Positions 8,580 through 18,263 of a stretch of DNA of 64,000 nucleotides are shown in pieces. This stretch comes from Flavobacterium sp. Root935. GTDB taxonomy: Bacteria > Bacteroidota > Bacteroidia > Flavobacteriales > Flavobacteriaceae. The position numbers and the translations under genes are program-made. The notes under the pieces were generated by a model. It had not been told where the DNA came from and made no database searches. It was given only the letters and a program-made list of their open reading frames with translations. Position 1 is the stretch's first letter. Every line of letters begins with the position of its first letter. The stretch is taken from positions 157-64,156 of the forward strand of contig NZ_LMJL01000001.1 in NCBI RefSeq assembly GCF_001429295.1. Direction: 5' to 3'.

Positions 8580-9626
8580 TTATTCCATCGAAAGTCTGGT
8601 CATAATCGGATAATGATCTGAGTTTTCAAAATCTGAGAAGCTTTCAAATTGTTTTACTTTCATTTTACTGTCTGTAAAAATGTAGTCAATCCTAGCAGGG
8701 TAATAACGGAATTTATAGGTAGCTCCAAAACCTTTTCCTGCTTCTTCGAAGGCGTCTTTTTGCTTTCCTTTAATGCTTCGATAAACATAAGAAAAAGGAC
8801 TGTTATTCATATCGCCGCAGATAATAAATGGAGTTTTACACTGCTTAATATTTTCCTTAAAAATCTCTGCCTGTTCCTGCTGCTGCGTAAAACCTTTACT
8901 TATTCTAGCATAAATACGTTGTGATTTCTTCTGATTTACATTATCAATATCATCTGAAATTTCACTTACATCTGGAGAAATTTTAATAGATTGTAAGTGC
9001 ATATTATAAACACGAATTACATCTTTTCCGCGCTTTATATCAGCGTAAACCACATTATTATCCGATTTTGGAAAGATAATATTTCCTTCGTTTATAATTG
9101 GAAATTTTGAAAAGATAGCCTGACCTGTTTTAATCTGTTTTCCATCTATAAAAATATAACGATGCGGATAAACTTTTAAATCAATATGCGCCGAGTTTGA
9201 GTACTCTTGAATACAAAGAATATCTGGATCTTTTTCATCTATAAAAGCTTTAATATTTGATGGAATATCATCTCGATCCAGCCATTTAAAAACATTAAAA
9301 AGACGGACATTATAGCTCATTACAGAAAAATCTTTTTCGTCTTGAACGTATTCTTTTGCAGAAAATTTATAGAATTTATTGATGAAGGTAATTCCAGTCA
9401 GCAATACCAAACCAGATAAAATAAGGCGCTTTTTAAATTGAATTGCCCAATAAACGAAGAATAATCCATTTGCAACAAAAAAGGCCGGCATAAACAGAGT
9501 AAGCACCGATAAAAGCGGAAAGCTCTTAGGTGCTAAAAAAGGTAAAATATAGACACTAAATGTAAGGACAGTCAGTACTATATTCAAAAAGAACATTATC
9601 TTATTAAACCAAGAAAGGTTTTTCAT
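8580..9626 (-). CDS. Membrane-anchored endonuclease/exonuclease/phosphatase (EEP) family protein
   Basis: 348 residues. Three N-terminal membrane helices (about 10-90) are followed by an EEP/DNase I-like domain: MSYNVRLFN, DILCIQEYSN (metal-binding Glu), VYNMHLQSIKI, ICGDMNNSPFSYVYR, RIDYIFTD and the final SDHYPIM carrying the catalytic His. Substrate could be a nucleic acid, phosphoinositide-like lipid or other phosphodiester; the sequence does not decide. It is the last gene of the mutL-rhomboid-rhomboid-EEP operon, 18 bp after the second rhomboid gene. Confidence 0.88.
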   Translation of the reverse strand: MKNLSWFNKIMFFLNIVLTVLTFSVYILPFLAPKSFPLLSVLTLFMPAFFVANGLFFVYWAIQFKKRLILSGLVLLTGITFINKFYKFSAKEYVQDEKDFSVMSYNVRLFNVFKWLDRDDIPSNIKAFIDEKDPDILCIQEYSNSAHIDLKVYPHRYIFIDGKQIKTGQAIFSKFPIINEGNIIFPKSDNNVVYADIKRGKDVIRVYNMHLQSIKISPDVSEISDDIDNVNQKKSQRIYARISKGFTQQQEQAEIFKENIKQCKTPFIICGDMNNSPFSYVYRSIKGKQKDAFEEAGKGFGATYKFRYYPARIDYIFTDSKMKVKQFESFSDFENSDHYPIMTRLSME

Positions 9627-9644
9627 ATTTTTCTTCCTACAAGT

Positions 9645-10508
9645 TTATTTTCCAGCTTTAAATAAAAACTCTTTTTCTTCTTTTGTCAGGCAGTCATAAC
9701 CAGATTGGCTGATCTTGTCTAAAATCTCATCAATTTGTTGCTGCGTCTTATCTTTCGTGACAATTCTTGATGTTGATCTTTCTGTAGGTTTTTTGTAATT
9801 TTTATGAACTTTTGTAAATGGGGTCGAAGGAGATTTTCTAAAAAGATTTGCAAAGAAATCTAATGTTTTAGAAACAATGATACTTAAATCTGTACCATTT
9901 TGGAGTAATTTAATATAGATAAATCCAAAAAAAGCACCTGCAAGATGCGATATATGCCCGCCCATATTCCCTAAACGAAACTGCATTAAATCTAAAACTA
10001 AAATTACAGCCGTAATATGCCATAACTTAACGTTTCCGAACAAAAACAAACGGACATTCATTAGCGGAGAATAAGTTGTTGCCGCAACTAAAATTGCCAT
10101 TATGGCTGCAGATGCACCAACAATAGAACCGCTGATATTTGACAAATAAAAACTTAATACAAAAGCAACTCCCGCAAAAAGAGCACTCAGAATATACAAT
10201 CCTAAATATTGTTTTTGAGTAAAATAAGTTAAGAACAATGAACTTGCAAAGTTCAAAACCATCATATTAAACAACAAATGGAAAAACCCATCGTGAAAAA
10301 ATGCATAGGTTAAAAAAGTCCAAGGTTTGAACATGAAAACCTGAGGATCTGACGATAACGCAATCCAGCTTGGAAAATCAAATTGACCAATTGAAAATTG
10401 ATAGAAAAATATTAATGAGATTATAAAACATGCGATATTCCAATAAATAACGCGCATGACTATGCCTCCCAATCTATATTGTAATTTCAAATCGTCTAGA
10501 ATATTCAT
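9645..10508 (-). CDS. Rhomboid family intramembrane serine protease (second of pair)
   Basis: 287 residues with about six membrane helices. HLLFNM (77-82) matches the rhomboid HxxxN loop, GASAA (131-135) puts the nucleophile at S133, and SHLAGAFFG gives the catalytic His at about 188. A soluble basic tail (about 205-287) contains many Ser/Thr/Lys residues, and the helical end IDEILDKISQSGYDCLTKEE resembles the C-terminal tail seen in other bacteroidal rhomboids. It cleaves membrane substrates; targets are unknown. It is 41 bp downstream of the first rhomboid gene. Confidence 0.92.
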   Translation of the reverse strand: MNILDDLKLQYRLGGIVMRVIYWNIACFIISLIFFYQFSIGQFDFPSWIALSSDPQVFMFKPWTFLTYAFFHDGFFHLLFNMMVLNFASSLFLTYFTQKQYLGLYILSALFAGVAFVLSFYLSNISGSIVGASAAIMAILVAATTYSPLMNVRLFLFGNVKLWHITAVILVLDLMQFRLGNMGGHISHLAGAFFGFIYIKLLQNGTDLSIIVSKTLDFFANLFRKSPSTPFTKVHKNYKKPTERSTSRIVTKDKTQQQIDEILDKISQSGYDCLTKEEKEFLFKAGK

Positions 10509-10549
10509 AAAACTTCTTTTGGTTTAGAATTTAAACTTAAAGTTAAAAA

Positions 10550-11299
10550 TTAATTCCAACGATTACTGTTAAACTGATTTTTTTTCCAGTACCACATCAT
10601 TAAAAAACCAGTAATAGCACCACCAACGTGTGCAAAGTGCGCTATTCCAGTACCTCCACCGCCAAACAAGGAAGTCCCTTTAACGCCTAAAAACAAGTCA
10701 ATCAACAAAAGCCCCGGAACAAAGTATTTTGCTTTAATTGGAATAGGGATAAACATTAGTGCTAGTTCAGCATTAGGAAACATAAATGCAAAAGCCGTTA
10801 GTAAACCGTAAATAGCGCCTGATGCTCCCACAACTGTTCCTATATAAGCACTCGTAAATCCTTCAAATTGAGCCACACTTACCAAACTCTGCCATCTAGT
10901 ATCAATTTTTCCTTCACTTAAAAGTTGTAAAATCTGCGTTTTATTAAAACCATTTGCTATCAAAGTACTCATTGTATCCTGAAAAAAATAATAGTTCACA
11001 AGAGTATGAAGTAAAGCTGAGCCTAAACCACAAGAAATATAAAAGAAGATGAATTTTTTTCCTCCCCAAAAATGCTCCAAAGCAGATCCAAAAGAAACCA
11101 ATGCAAACATATTAAATGCAATATGCATAATACCACCATGCATAAACATATGTGTTATTGGCTGCCAAACTTTAAAATTAGGATTTTCAGGAAAAAACAT
11201 CGCCAGATATTCATAAGAAACTGGCACTAACTGAGAACCAATAAAAAATATAATATTAATAATTAGCAGTTGTTTAACCACTGGAGTCATGTTCATCAT
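10550..11299 (-). CDS. Rhomboid family intramembrane serine protease (first of pair)
   Basis: 249 residues with six or seven membrane segments. HIAFNMFAL (59-67) carries the loop His and Asn, VVGASGAIYG gives nucleophile S160, and AHFAHVGGA gives catalytic H224. The ATG overlaps the mutL stop by four bases (ATGA), implying translational coupling. A 30-40 residue insertion between helices (about 110-145) is absent from the second copy. The two rhomboids differ enough that they are not a recent duplication. Confidence 0.92.
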   Translation of the reverse strand: MMNMTPVVKQLLIINIIFFIGSQLVPVSYEYLAMFFPENPNFKVWQPITHMFMHGGIMHIAFNMFALVSFGSALEHFWGGKKFIFFYISCGLGSALLHTLVNYYFFQDTMSTLIANGFNKTQILQLLSEGKIDTRWQSLVSVAQFEGFTSAYIGTVVGASGAIYGLLTAFAFMFPNAELALMFIPIPIKAKYFVPGLLLIDLFLGVKGTSLFGGGGTGIAHFAHVGGAITGFLMMWYWKKNQFNSNRWN

Positions 11300-13233
11300 A
11301 AGGCAAACTTTTTATCTATATCTTCAACACGCATGGTGATAAAGGTCGGTTTTTGAAAAGGTGAAATATTTGGATCTTTACAAGCAAACAAACCGTTTAC
11401 TAAATTATCTTGTTCTTTTTCGGTTAAATAAGATCCGGTTTTAACCGCTAAACTTTTTGCCATTGATTTGGCAATTGTATCATTTTGACTGTAACTATTT
11501 GCTGGGATTCCGTCCTGTAAATCGCTCAATAACTGCTCGATTACAAGAGAAACTTCGCTTTCGGTAATATTTACTGGAATTCCAGAAATTACAATATGAT
11601 CTGATTTTGTCTGATCGAAAACAAATCCTGTTGTTTCTAATGAAGGTTTTAATTCTTCAATTAATTCCATTTCGGAGGCTGAATAAAACAAATCAAGCGG
11701 AAAAAGCAATTGCTGACTTGATGCTTGATTTACTGTCATATTCAACAAAAATTGTTCATACAAAATACGTTGATGCGCTCGCTGTTGATCAACAATAACC
11801 ATTCCTGATTTTATTGGCGAAACAATGTATTTTTTATGAATTTGATATGTTTTGTGTGTTGCCTGCTCTACCTCATCATCATTAAATAAAGAAGAAGTTA
11901 CTTCTTCGTTCTCAAATGTAAAAGGCGAACTCTCTATCGTTTCAGGATTTTCTGTATCTAAACCCACATATAAACTTTCCCAGCTTGCCGTTGGCTCTAC
12001 TCTTTTTGAATAACCCGAGTAGGAAGATCCTGAATAAGAAGAACCAGAAGACGATGACGAAGAAGAACCTGAACTATAATTAGATCCAGAACTAGCTTTA
12101 CTATAATGCTGATTGGTTTTATCATCTGTAAACGGATTAAAAGTTCCGTCAACCTGAATAGTAGGCACTTCTGCCTCAACATCTTTGTAATGATATGGCG
12201 TATCTAAATTGGAATCTCTGTCAAAATCTAAAACTGGAGCCACATTAAACTGTCCTAAACTATGTTTGATCGAAGCTCTTAAAATAGCATACAAAGCCTG
12301 CTCATCATCAAATTTAATTTCAGTTTTAGTGGGATGTATATTGATATCAATTGTATTTGGCGGTACTTGCAGGTACAAAAAGTAACTAGGCTGCGCACCA
12401 TCTTTCAATAATCCGTCATAAGCAGACATTACTGCGTGATGCAGATAACCACTTTTTATAAAACGATCGTTTACAAAAAAGAACTGCTCTCCCCTATTTT
12501 TCTTAGCAAATTCGGGTTTACAAACAAAACCCTGCACATTTATAATTTCGGTATCTTCATTTACTGGAACCAATTTTTCGTTGGTTTTACCAGACATTAT
12601 ACCTACAATTCGCTGGCGATATCCTGCAGCAGGAAGATTGTACATCTCACTTCCATTGTGGTAAAAACTAAAATGAATATTTGGATGCGCTAAAGCCACA
12701 CGCTGAAATTCGTCCATTACATGACGAAACTCAACTGTATCTGATTTTAAGAAATTACGACGAGCCGGAATATTAAAAAACAGGTTTTTAACTGCAAATG
12801 AAGTTCCTTTTGGAAGAACTGCCACTTCTTGCGAAACAAATTTACTTCCTTCGATTACAATGTGAGTTCCAAGTTCATCTTGATCTTGTTTGGTTTTCAT
12901 CTCCATGTGCGCAATCGCAGCGATAGAAGCCAGAGCTTCTCCACGAAAACCTTTGGTACCTAGCGAAAATAAATCTTCCGCTTGGCGTATTTTTGAAGTT
13001 GCATGGCGTGCAAAACACAAACGCGCATCTGTAACCGTCATTCCAACACCATTATCGATAACTTGTACTAGTGATTTACCAGCATCTTTTATTATCAATT
13101 TAATATCAGTTGCTTTGGCATCAACAGCATTTTCTAACAATTCTTTTACAACTGAAGCGGGTCTTTGAACCACTTCTCCAGCAGCAATTTGGTTAGCAAC
13201 GTGATCAGGAAGCAATTGAATAATACTCGACAT
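11296..13233 (-). CDS. mutL: DNA mismatch repair protein MutL
   Basis: 645 residues. The GHKL ATPase motifs are clear: ELLENAVDAKAT (31-42), DNGVGM (60-65), RHATSKI (76-82) and GFRGEALASIAAI (95-107). A linker with a Ser/Gly/Tyr-rich low-complexity run (379-409) joins the C-terminal dimerisation domain (about 455-645). In place of the nicking-endonuclease motif DQHA(X)2E(X)4E it has VDQQRAHQRILYE (481-493), and no CPHGRP is seen. It therefore probably lacks MutL endonuclease activity. It heads the operon with two rhomboids and EEP. Confidence 0.95.
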   Translation of the reverse strand: MSSIIQLLPDHVANQIAAGEVVQRPASVVKELLENAVDAKATDIKLIIKDAGKSLVQVIDNGVGMTVTDARLCFARHATSKIRQAEDLFSLGTKGFRGEALASIAAIAHMEMKTKQDQDELGTHIVIEGSKFVSQEVAVLPKGTSFAVKNLFFNIPARRNFLKSDTVEFRHVMDEFQRVALAHPNIHFSFYHNGSEMYNLPAAGYRQRIVGIMSGKTNEKLVPVNEDTEIINVQGFVCKPEFAKKNRGEQFFFVNDRFIKSGYLHHAVMSAYDGLLKDGAQPSYFLYLQVPPNTIDINIHPTKTEIKFDDEQALYAILRASIKHSLGQFNVAPVLDFDRDSNLDTPYHYKDVEAEVPTIQVDGTFNPFTDDKTNQHYSKASSGSNYSSGSSSSSSSGSSYSGSSYSGYSKRVEPTASWESLYVGLDTENPETIESSPFTFENEEVTSSLFNDDEVEQATHKTYQIHKKYIVSPIKSGMVIVDQQRAHQRILYEQFLLNMTVNQASSQQLLFPLDLFYSASEMELIEELKPSLETTGFVFDQTKSDHIVISGIPVNITESEVSLVIEQLLSDLQDGIPANSYSQNDTIAKSMAKSLAVKTGSYLTEKEQDNLVNGLFACKDPNISPFQKPTFITMRVEDIDKKFAL

Positions 13234-13342
13234 TAAGCAAAAATAGTTTTAAAGTTTAGATTAGTTTCTATAAACCAAGAAGTACAAATTTAGTGAATTT
13301 TGATTGGCTTTTTAAATAAGAAATGTCATAAAAAAAACAAAA

Positions 13343-13374
13343 AAACCTATACCGTTATTACACAGTATAGGTTT
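13343..13374 (-). terminator. Intrinsic terminator of ribH
   Basis: A 10-bp stem (13343-13352 with 13365-13374) and 12-nt loop are followed on the minus strand by a T-rich run. It lies 24 bp past the ribH stop. Confidence 0.8.
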
Positions 13375-13397
13375 CCTATTTTTAAAACAAATGTGTT

Positions 13398-13970
13398 TTA
13401 TTCCTTCTCTATTTTTCTTGGCGTATCTTCGATTTGAATTGCACCAGAAGACAACAAAGGCTGGTTATAAGCATGAGCTATTGACGCCTGCTGACGAATA
13501 TACGCCATTTTTATTGCGGCAATTGCCGCTTCGGTTCCTTTGTTTCCGTGAGCTCCTCCGCTTCTGTCAATGGACTGTTGCATATTATTATCTGTTAAAA
13601 CACAGAAAATAACCGGAATATCAGTTTGAACATTCAAATCTTTAATTCCTTGAGTAACTCCTTCGCAAACAAAATCAAAATGCTTGGTTTCTCCTTGAAT
13701 TACACATCCAATTACGATAACGGCATCAACATTTTGTGTTTGAAGCATTTTTTTTGCTCCATAAATTAATTCAAAACTTCCTGGAACATTCCAGCGGATA
13801 ATTTGCTGGGCAGGAACATCACAATCAATTAACGCATCAAAAGCACCATTATAAAGTCCTTCTGTTATAGTATCATTCCATTCAGAAACAACAATCCCAA
13901 ACCGAAAGTTTTTCGCGTTTGGGATTGTGTTTTTATCGTATTCTGATAGATTTTTATTTTCAGTAGCCAT
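13398..13970 (-). CDS. ribH: 6,7-dimethyl-8-ribityllumazine synthase
   Basis: 190 residues, about 30 longer than typical. FGIVVSEWNDTIT, NVPGSFELIYGAKKM, VIVIGCVIQGETKHFDFVCE and FCVLTDNNMQQ are the lumazine synthase blocks, and HFDFV carries the active-site His. The extra length is split between an N-terminal stretch (1-20) and a C-terminal tail after about 170. It condenses the butanone phosphate with the ribitylamino-pyrimidine in riboflavin synthesis. It sits downstream of the TPR membrane protein gene on the same strand; the two are neighbours in many Flavobacteriia. Confidence 0.95.
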   Translation of the reverse strand: MATENKNLSEYDKNTIPNAKNFRFGIVVSEWNDTITEGLYNGAFDALIDCDVPAQQIIRWNVPGSFELIYGAKKMLQTQNVDAVIVIGCVIQGETKHFDFVCEGVTQGIKDLNVQTDIPVIFCVLTDNNMQQSIDRSGGAHGNKGTEAAIAAIKMAYIRQQASIAHAYNQPLLSSGAIQIEDTPRKIEKE

Positions 13971-13998
13971 CTGTTATATTTTAGATTTTTTAATTTAG

Positions 13999-14036
13999 TC
14001 CCGAAGCCTCGGGATAGATTTGTAACTACAAATCTA
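13999..14036. repeat. Two adjacent small hairpins in the ribH/TPR spacer
   Basis: TCCCGA (13999-14004) pairs with TCGGGA (14009-14014). Next to it, TAGATTTGTA (14015-14024) pairs with TACAAATCTA (14027-14036). Direct repeats of 'aatcta' follow up to 14060. No T-run follows the minus-strand copy, so it is more likely repeat debris than a terminator. Confidence 0.6.
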
Positions 14037-14063
14037 CAATCTAAAATCTAAAGTCTAAAATTT

Positions 14064-14843
14064 TTATTGCGCTAATCCAATTAAGGCATCAACAGATGCT
14101 GCTTCTGGAGCACTGTCGTAATTATCTTTAATATCATTAAAATACTTCAATGCATCTTCTTTTTGACCTAAAGCCAAAGCAGTTTTTCCAGCTTTTAATA
14201 AGAAACGAGGCGTTGTAAAATCATTTTTGTTAGACTCAGCAGCTTTTACATAAAAATCAAGCGCTTCTTTTTGCTGATTTTTTTGAGAATAAGCATCTCC
14301 TGTCGCACCTTTAGCCAAAGCATTTAAGATTACATCTTCAGATTTAAATTCACCTAAATATTTAATTGCCTCATCAAATTTACCAGTATTTAAGTAAGCC
14401 ATACCAGCATAATAGTTTGCTAAATTTCCAGCATCAGTTCCAGAATATTCGTCAGCGATTTTAATAAATCCGAATTTACCTTCTGAACCGTTTAATGATA
14501 ATTTGTATAATGAATCGCTAGAAACACCATTTACTGCTTTTTCAAAATTTTGCTGTGCAACAAACATTTCACTAGCCGCTTCTTCTTGTTTAGGAGTAGC
14601 AATAAATTTTTGGTAAGCCAAGTATCCAATTGTAGCAACAGCAATACCTGCAACTAAACCAATAATGATTTTTTGATTTTTAGCCACCCAATCCTCAGTT
14701 TTTGAAGCTGTCTCATCTAATTTTGAGAAAACGCCAGCTGTAGTGCTGTCTTTTTCGTCAATAACTACCTGTGCTTCTTCATTAACTTCTTTAACTTCCT
14801 TCTCTTTTGGTGTCTTATATCCTCTTTTATTGTAAGTTGCCAT
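14064..14843 (-). CDS. TPR-containing single-pass membrane protein (YfgM-like)
   Basis: 259 residues. An acidic/Lys-rich cytoplasmic N-terminus (1-58) precedes one membrane helix (about 60-78, IIIGLVAGIAVATIGYLAY). A periplasmic helical repeat region follows with TPR-type units such as LANYYAGMAYLNTGKFDEAI, ALAKGATGDAYSQKNQ and ALGQKEDALKYFNDI. The layout matches YfgM/ancillary SecYEG-type or DUF2133-like proteins, but I infer only a protein-interaction role. It diverges from recF across a 242-bp spacer. Confidence 0.75.
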   Translation of the reverse strand: MATYNKRGYKTPKEKEVKEVNEEAQVVIDEKDSTTAGVFSKLDETASKTEDWVAKNQKIIIGLVAGIAVATIGYLAYQKFIATPKQEEAASEMFVAQQNFEKAVNGVSSDSLYKLSLNGSEGKFGFIKIADEYSGTDAGNLANYYAGMAYLNTGKFDEAIKYLGEFKSEDVILNALAKGATGDAYSQKNQQKEALDFYVKAAESNKNDFTTPRFLLKAGKTALALGQKEDALKYFNDIKDNYDSAPEAASVDALIGLAQ

Positions 14844-15085
14844 TTAAAAATTATTTAGTGAACGGCAAAAATAAAATTTTTATTGAAACCGACGTAAAAA
14901 ATTTCAATTTTATCACTATTTTAAAAAAAATATTTTTGTTATGAACTTGCCCTTTCGCGGAAGCAATAAAATAAATCCGTTTGAAACAGCGCTAAAGTCT
15001 ATTATATTGATATTTTTCGGTAATTTGCACCCTCAAATTTTTACTGCTCAAAAACAGTAATATTTATCGACTGAGTCCCTAAAAA

Positions 15086-16165
15086 ATGCATTTAAACAAA
15101 ATCTCTTTATTTAATTATAAAAACTTTTCTGAAGCCAGTTTTGATTTTGATATCAAGATCAATTGTTTCGTGGGAAAAAATGGTATTGGAAAAACCAATG
15201 TACTCGACGCTATTTATCATTTAGCATACGGAAAAAGCTACTTTAATCCGTTAGCCGTTCAAAACATCAAGCACGGAGAGGAGTTTTTTGTGATTGATGC
15301 CGAACTGGAAAAGAACGAAAGAACAGAACAGATTGTCTGCAGTTTAAAAAAGGGACAGAAAAAAGTTTTAAAGCGAAATGGAAAAGCCTATGATAAATTT
15401 TCAGATCATATTGGTTTTATTCCGTTAGTAATTATTTCGCCCGCCGACCGAGATTTGATTATTGAAGGAAGCGAAACGCGCCGTAAATTTATGGACAGCG
15501 TTATTTCGCAGTTAGATTCAACTTACCTTCATCAGCTTATTCACTATCAAAAAGTAATTGTACAGCGAAATGCGCTTTTAAAGTATTTTGCCCTCAATCA
15601 CACTTTTGATAATGTTACCTTATCTATATATAATGAACAGCTTAATGAATATGGAAAATCGATCTTTGAGAAACGAAAAGATTTCTTAGAACAATTTATA
15701 CCTATATTTAATATACATCATCAAGCCATAACTGGATCTGAAGAAAGTGTACAATTGGTTTATGAAAGTCATTTGTTCGAAAAAGATTTATTAACGCTTT
15801 TACAGGAAAATATCAATAAAGATCGTGCGCTTCATTATACGACTGTTGGAATTCACAAAGACGATTTATCTTTTGAAATTGATTCACATCCGATAAAAAA
15901 ATTTGGTTCGCAGGGACAGCAGAAATCTTTTTTGATTGCTTTAAAACTGGCTCAATTTGAATTTCTAAAAAAGCAAAGCGGTGTAAAACCCATTCTTCTG
16001 TTTGATGATATTTTTGACAAACTAGACGAAACTCGTGTGGCTAAAATTGTAGAAATGGTAAACAGCGAAACATTTGGCCAGCTTTTTATTTCTGATACAC
16101 ACCCAGAACGAACAGAAGCTATTGTAAAATCTACGCATCAAACTTATAAGATATTTAATTTGTAA
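15086..16165 (+). CDS. recF: DNA replication/repair protein RecF
   Basis: 359 residues, normal length. Walker A is [17 protein letters not shown] (about 30-46), followed by the conserved GKSYF. The C-terminal part has [18 protein letters not shown] (signature) and the Walker B segment [16 protein letters not shown], then FISDTHP. It loads RecA at gaps and aids fork restart. Unlike many genomes, it is not beside dnaA or gyrB here. It diverges from the TPR protein gene. Confidence 0.95.
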   Translation: MHLNKISLFNYKNFSEASFDFDIKINCFVGKNGIGKTNVLDAIYHLAYGKSYFNPLAVQNIKHGEEFFVIDAELEKNERTEQIVCSLKKGQKKVLKRNGKAYDKFSDHIGFIPLVIISPADRDLIIEGSETRRKFMDSVISQLDSTYLHQLIHYQKVIVQRNALLKYFALNHTFDNVTLSIYNEQLNEYGKSIFEKRKDFLEQFIPIFNIHHQAITGSEESVQLVYESHLFEKDLLTLLQENINKDRALHYTTVGIHKDDLSFEIDSHPIKKFGSQGQQKSFLIALKLAQFEFLKKQSGVKPILLFDDIFDKLDETRVAKIVEMVNSETFGQLFISDTHPERTEAIVKSTHQTYKIFNL

Positions 16166-16177
16166 TTTTTTTGGTTT

Positions 16178-16287
16178 GCCACGAATTACACGAATTTTCA
16201 CGAATTAAGTTTTGAAAAGGTTTTGCACTTTGTCAAAGCTGAGTCATAAATAATTAAAAATTAGCGTAAATTCGTGTAATTCGCGGC
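16178..16287. repeat. Intergenic inverted repeat with GCCAC-type ends
   Basis: The left arm 16178-16197 (GCCACGAATTACACGAATTT) and the right arm 16268-16287 are reverse complements at 19 of 20 positions. About 70 nt separate them. The ends resemble the repeats at 35458-35546 and 45013-45243. Confidence 0.8.
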
Positions 16288-16340
16288 GAACTAAAATCAG
16301 TAAATTAGCCACAACATCAACTGCAATAAAAACATCAAAT

Positions 16341-17015
16341 ATGCTTACAAAAGAATCATTGCAATTTTTAGACGATTTAAAAAGAAACAATAACAGAGAA
16401 TGGTTTCAGGAAAATAAAAAACGATATGAAGTTTTCAAGAAAGATTATCATCAATTGGTAAGTGATTTTCTTGATGTTATGAAACCGCTTGATCCTTCAT
16501 TAGAATTTTTAGAAGTTAAAAATTGTACTTTTAGAATCAACCGCGATATTCGTTTTTCTAAAGATAAATCACCTTACAAAGCCCATTTAGGCGTTTGGAT
16601 GTCTGCTGGAGCAAAAGGTGCAAATCGTGCTGGATATTATGTTCATATCGAAAAAGGTGCGAGTTTTATTGCTGGTGGATTTTATTCTCCAGATTCCGAG
16701 GATTTGAAAAAAGTTCGCAAAGAAATTGCTTTTTTCTACGAAGATTTACAGGAAATTTTAAACAATAAAAATTTCAAAAAAGAATTCGGAAGTTTAGATG
16801 TAAATGAAAATAATTCGCTTAAAAGCATGCCTCGTGGTTACGAAAAAGATCATCCTGCAATAGAATTCTTGAAATTGAAAAGTTTTACAGCAACTCAAGT
16901 TTATGATATTTCTGAAGCAACTCAAAAAGATTTTGTTTCTAAAATGAGCAAAAAACTAATTGCTTTAAAACCTTTAAACGAATTTATCAATCGCGCTTTG
17001 GAGACTGAAGAATAA
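16341..17015 (+). CDS. DUF2461 domain-containing protein
   Basis: 224 residues. LTKESLQFLDDLKRNNNREWF, FRINRDIRFSKDKSPYKAHLG, GYYVHIEKGASFIAGGFYSPD and GYEKDHPAIEFLKLKSF, cited here as positions about 2-22, 62-82, 92-112 and 172-188, are the typical blocks of DUF2461 (TIGR02453). It is cytoplasmic and widespread, and its biochemical role is not established. Gene-free flanks carry inverted repeats on both sides, so it is probably transcribed alone. Confidence 0.85.
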   Translation: MLTKESLQFLDDLKRNNNREWFQENKKRYEVFKKDYHQLVSDFLDVMKPLDPSLEFLEVKNCTFRINRDIRFSKDKSPYKAHLGVWMSAGAKGANRAGYYVHIEKGASFIAGGFYSPDSEDLKKVRKEIAFFYEDLQEILNNKNFKKEFGSLDVNENNSLKSMPRGYEKDHPAIEFLKLKSFTATQVYDISEATQKDFVSKMSKKLIALKPLNEFINRALETEE

Positions 17016-17028
17016 AAAAGACAAAATC

Positions 17029-17086
17029 GACACGAATTTCACGAATTGACACGAATTAATTTGTGAAAATTTGTGAAATTCGTGTC
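17029..17086. repeat. 14-bp perfect inverted repeat
   Basis: GACACGAATTTCAC (17029-17042) is the exact reverse complement of 17073-17086. Between the arms the unit CACGAATT is repeated directly. It lies between the DUF2461 gene and the glycosyltransferase gene. Confidence 0.8.
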
Positions 17087-17106
17087 AAAAAAAATTCATT
17101 TACCGA

Positions 17107-18165
17107 ATGAAAAGAAAAATACTTTTTCTTGGAGAATCTTACCGCGCCGATGCTATAACTTGGATGAAAGGCCTTAAACAATTTGGCGATTTTGAAATTA
17201 TTACTTGGGAACTTCAAACACCAAATAATTCTAAAGTCAACAGATTCAAACGTATCTTAGAATATTTCTTCTCTCCTATTTCGATTCGAAAAATCATCAA
17301 AAAAGAAAAACCAGACATGGTTATTGCCGAAAGAACCACCAGTTATGGATTTCTTGCAGCGATCTCTGGATCTAAAACTATCGCCATCGCACAGCAAGGC
17401 CGAACCGATTTATGGCCGGAAGAATCTGTTTTATATCCTTTTAAAAAATTCATTCAGAAATATGCTTTTAAGAAAGCGCATTTAATTCATGCGTGGGGAC
17501 CTGTTATGGCAATTCACATGAGAGCATCTGGAGTTGACATGGATAAAGTTTTGGTTCTTCCAAAAGGAATTGATTTGTCGCTTTTTTCTCCTTCCATCAA
17601 TAATTCAAACAAAATTGAAGCGATCGTAACACGCTCTTTAATGCCAGAATATCGACACGATTCTATTTTAAAAGCATTCGGAATTTTGAATCAAAAAGGA
17701 ATTGATTTTTCGCTTACTATTGTTGGCGACGGAACAAGATTGCAATTTTTAAAAGATTTAGCGAAAGAATTACAAATCAAAAATAAAGTAATTTTTACAG
17801 GAAGAATTCCGAATACTGAACTCCCACAATTATTACAGCGATCTAATATTTATATCAGTATGCCCATTACTGAAGGCGTTTCGGCCTCTTTATTTGAAGC
17901 AATGGCTTGTAATTGTTATCCCGTAGTTTCTGATATTCCCGGAAATCAAAGCTGGATTACGCATCGAGAAAATGGACAATTAGTTGAAATTGATAACATC
18001 GAAATGCTAGCCGAAGAATTAATTTGGTCTTTTGAAAATCCTGAATCTCGAAATGAAGCTGTTATTCGAAATAGAAAATTTGTAGAAGAAAATGCGAATT
18101 ATGATATTAACATGAAGATTATTTCTGAGAAATATCATGAGCTGCTGTATGCTAGATTCAAATAA
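17107..18165 (+). CDS. Glycosyltransferase family 4 protein
   Basis: 352 residues with a GT-B layout. The C-terminal Rossmann half has LPKGIDLSLFSPS, LTIVGDGTRLQFLKDLAKEL and IFTGRIPNTELPQLLQRSNI, then the donor-binding E-x7-E type motif SMPITEGVSASLFEAMACNCYPVVS. No signal peptide or membrane helix is seen. It would transfer a nucleotide-sugar residue onto a glycan or lipid; donor and acceptor are unknown. It is not in a clear polysaccharide cluster, although another glycosyltransferase lies 4 kb away. Confidence 0.85.
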   Translation: MKRKILFLGESYRADAITWMKGLKQFGDFEIITWELQTPNNSKVNRFKRILEYFFSPISIRKIIKKEKPDMVIAERTTSYGFLAAISGSKTIAIAQQGRTDLWPEESVLYPFKKFIQKYAFKKAHLIHAWGPVMAIHMRASGVDMDKVLVLPKGIDLSLFSPSINNSNKIEAIVTRSLMPEYRHDSILKAFGILNQKGIDFSLTIVGDGTRLQFLKDLAKELQIKNKVIFTGRIPNTELPQLLQRSNIYISMPITEGVSASLFEAMACNCYPVVSDIPGNQSWITHRENGQLVEIDNIEMLAEELIWSFENPESRNEAVIRNRKFVEENANYDINMKIISEKYHELLYARFK

Positions 18166-18263
18166 TCACATCTAACATCATATTAAAAACCACACGTCTT
18201 TTAATTTTAATTTAACAAGAAATAATTTATATTTTATTTAAATTTGCCATTTTTATTACCGTA

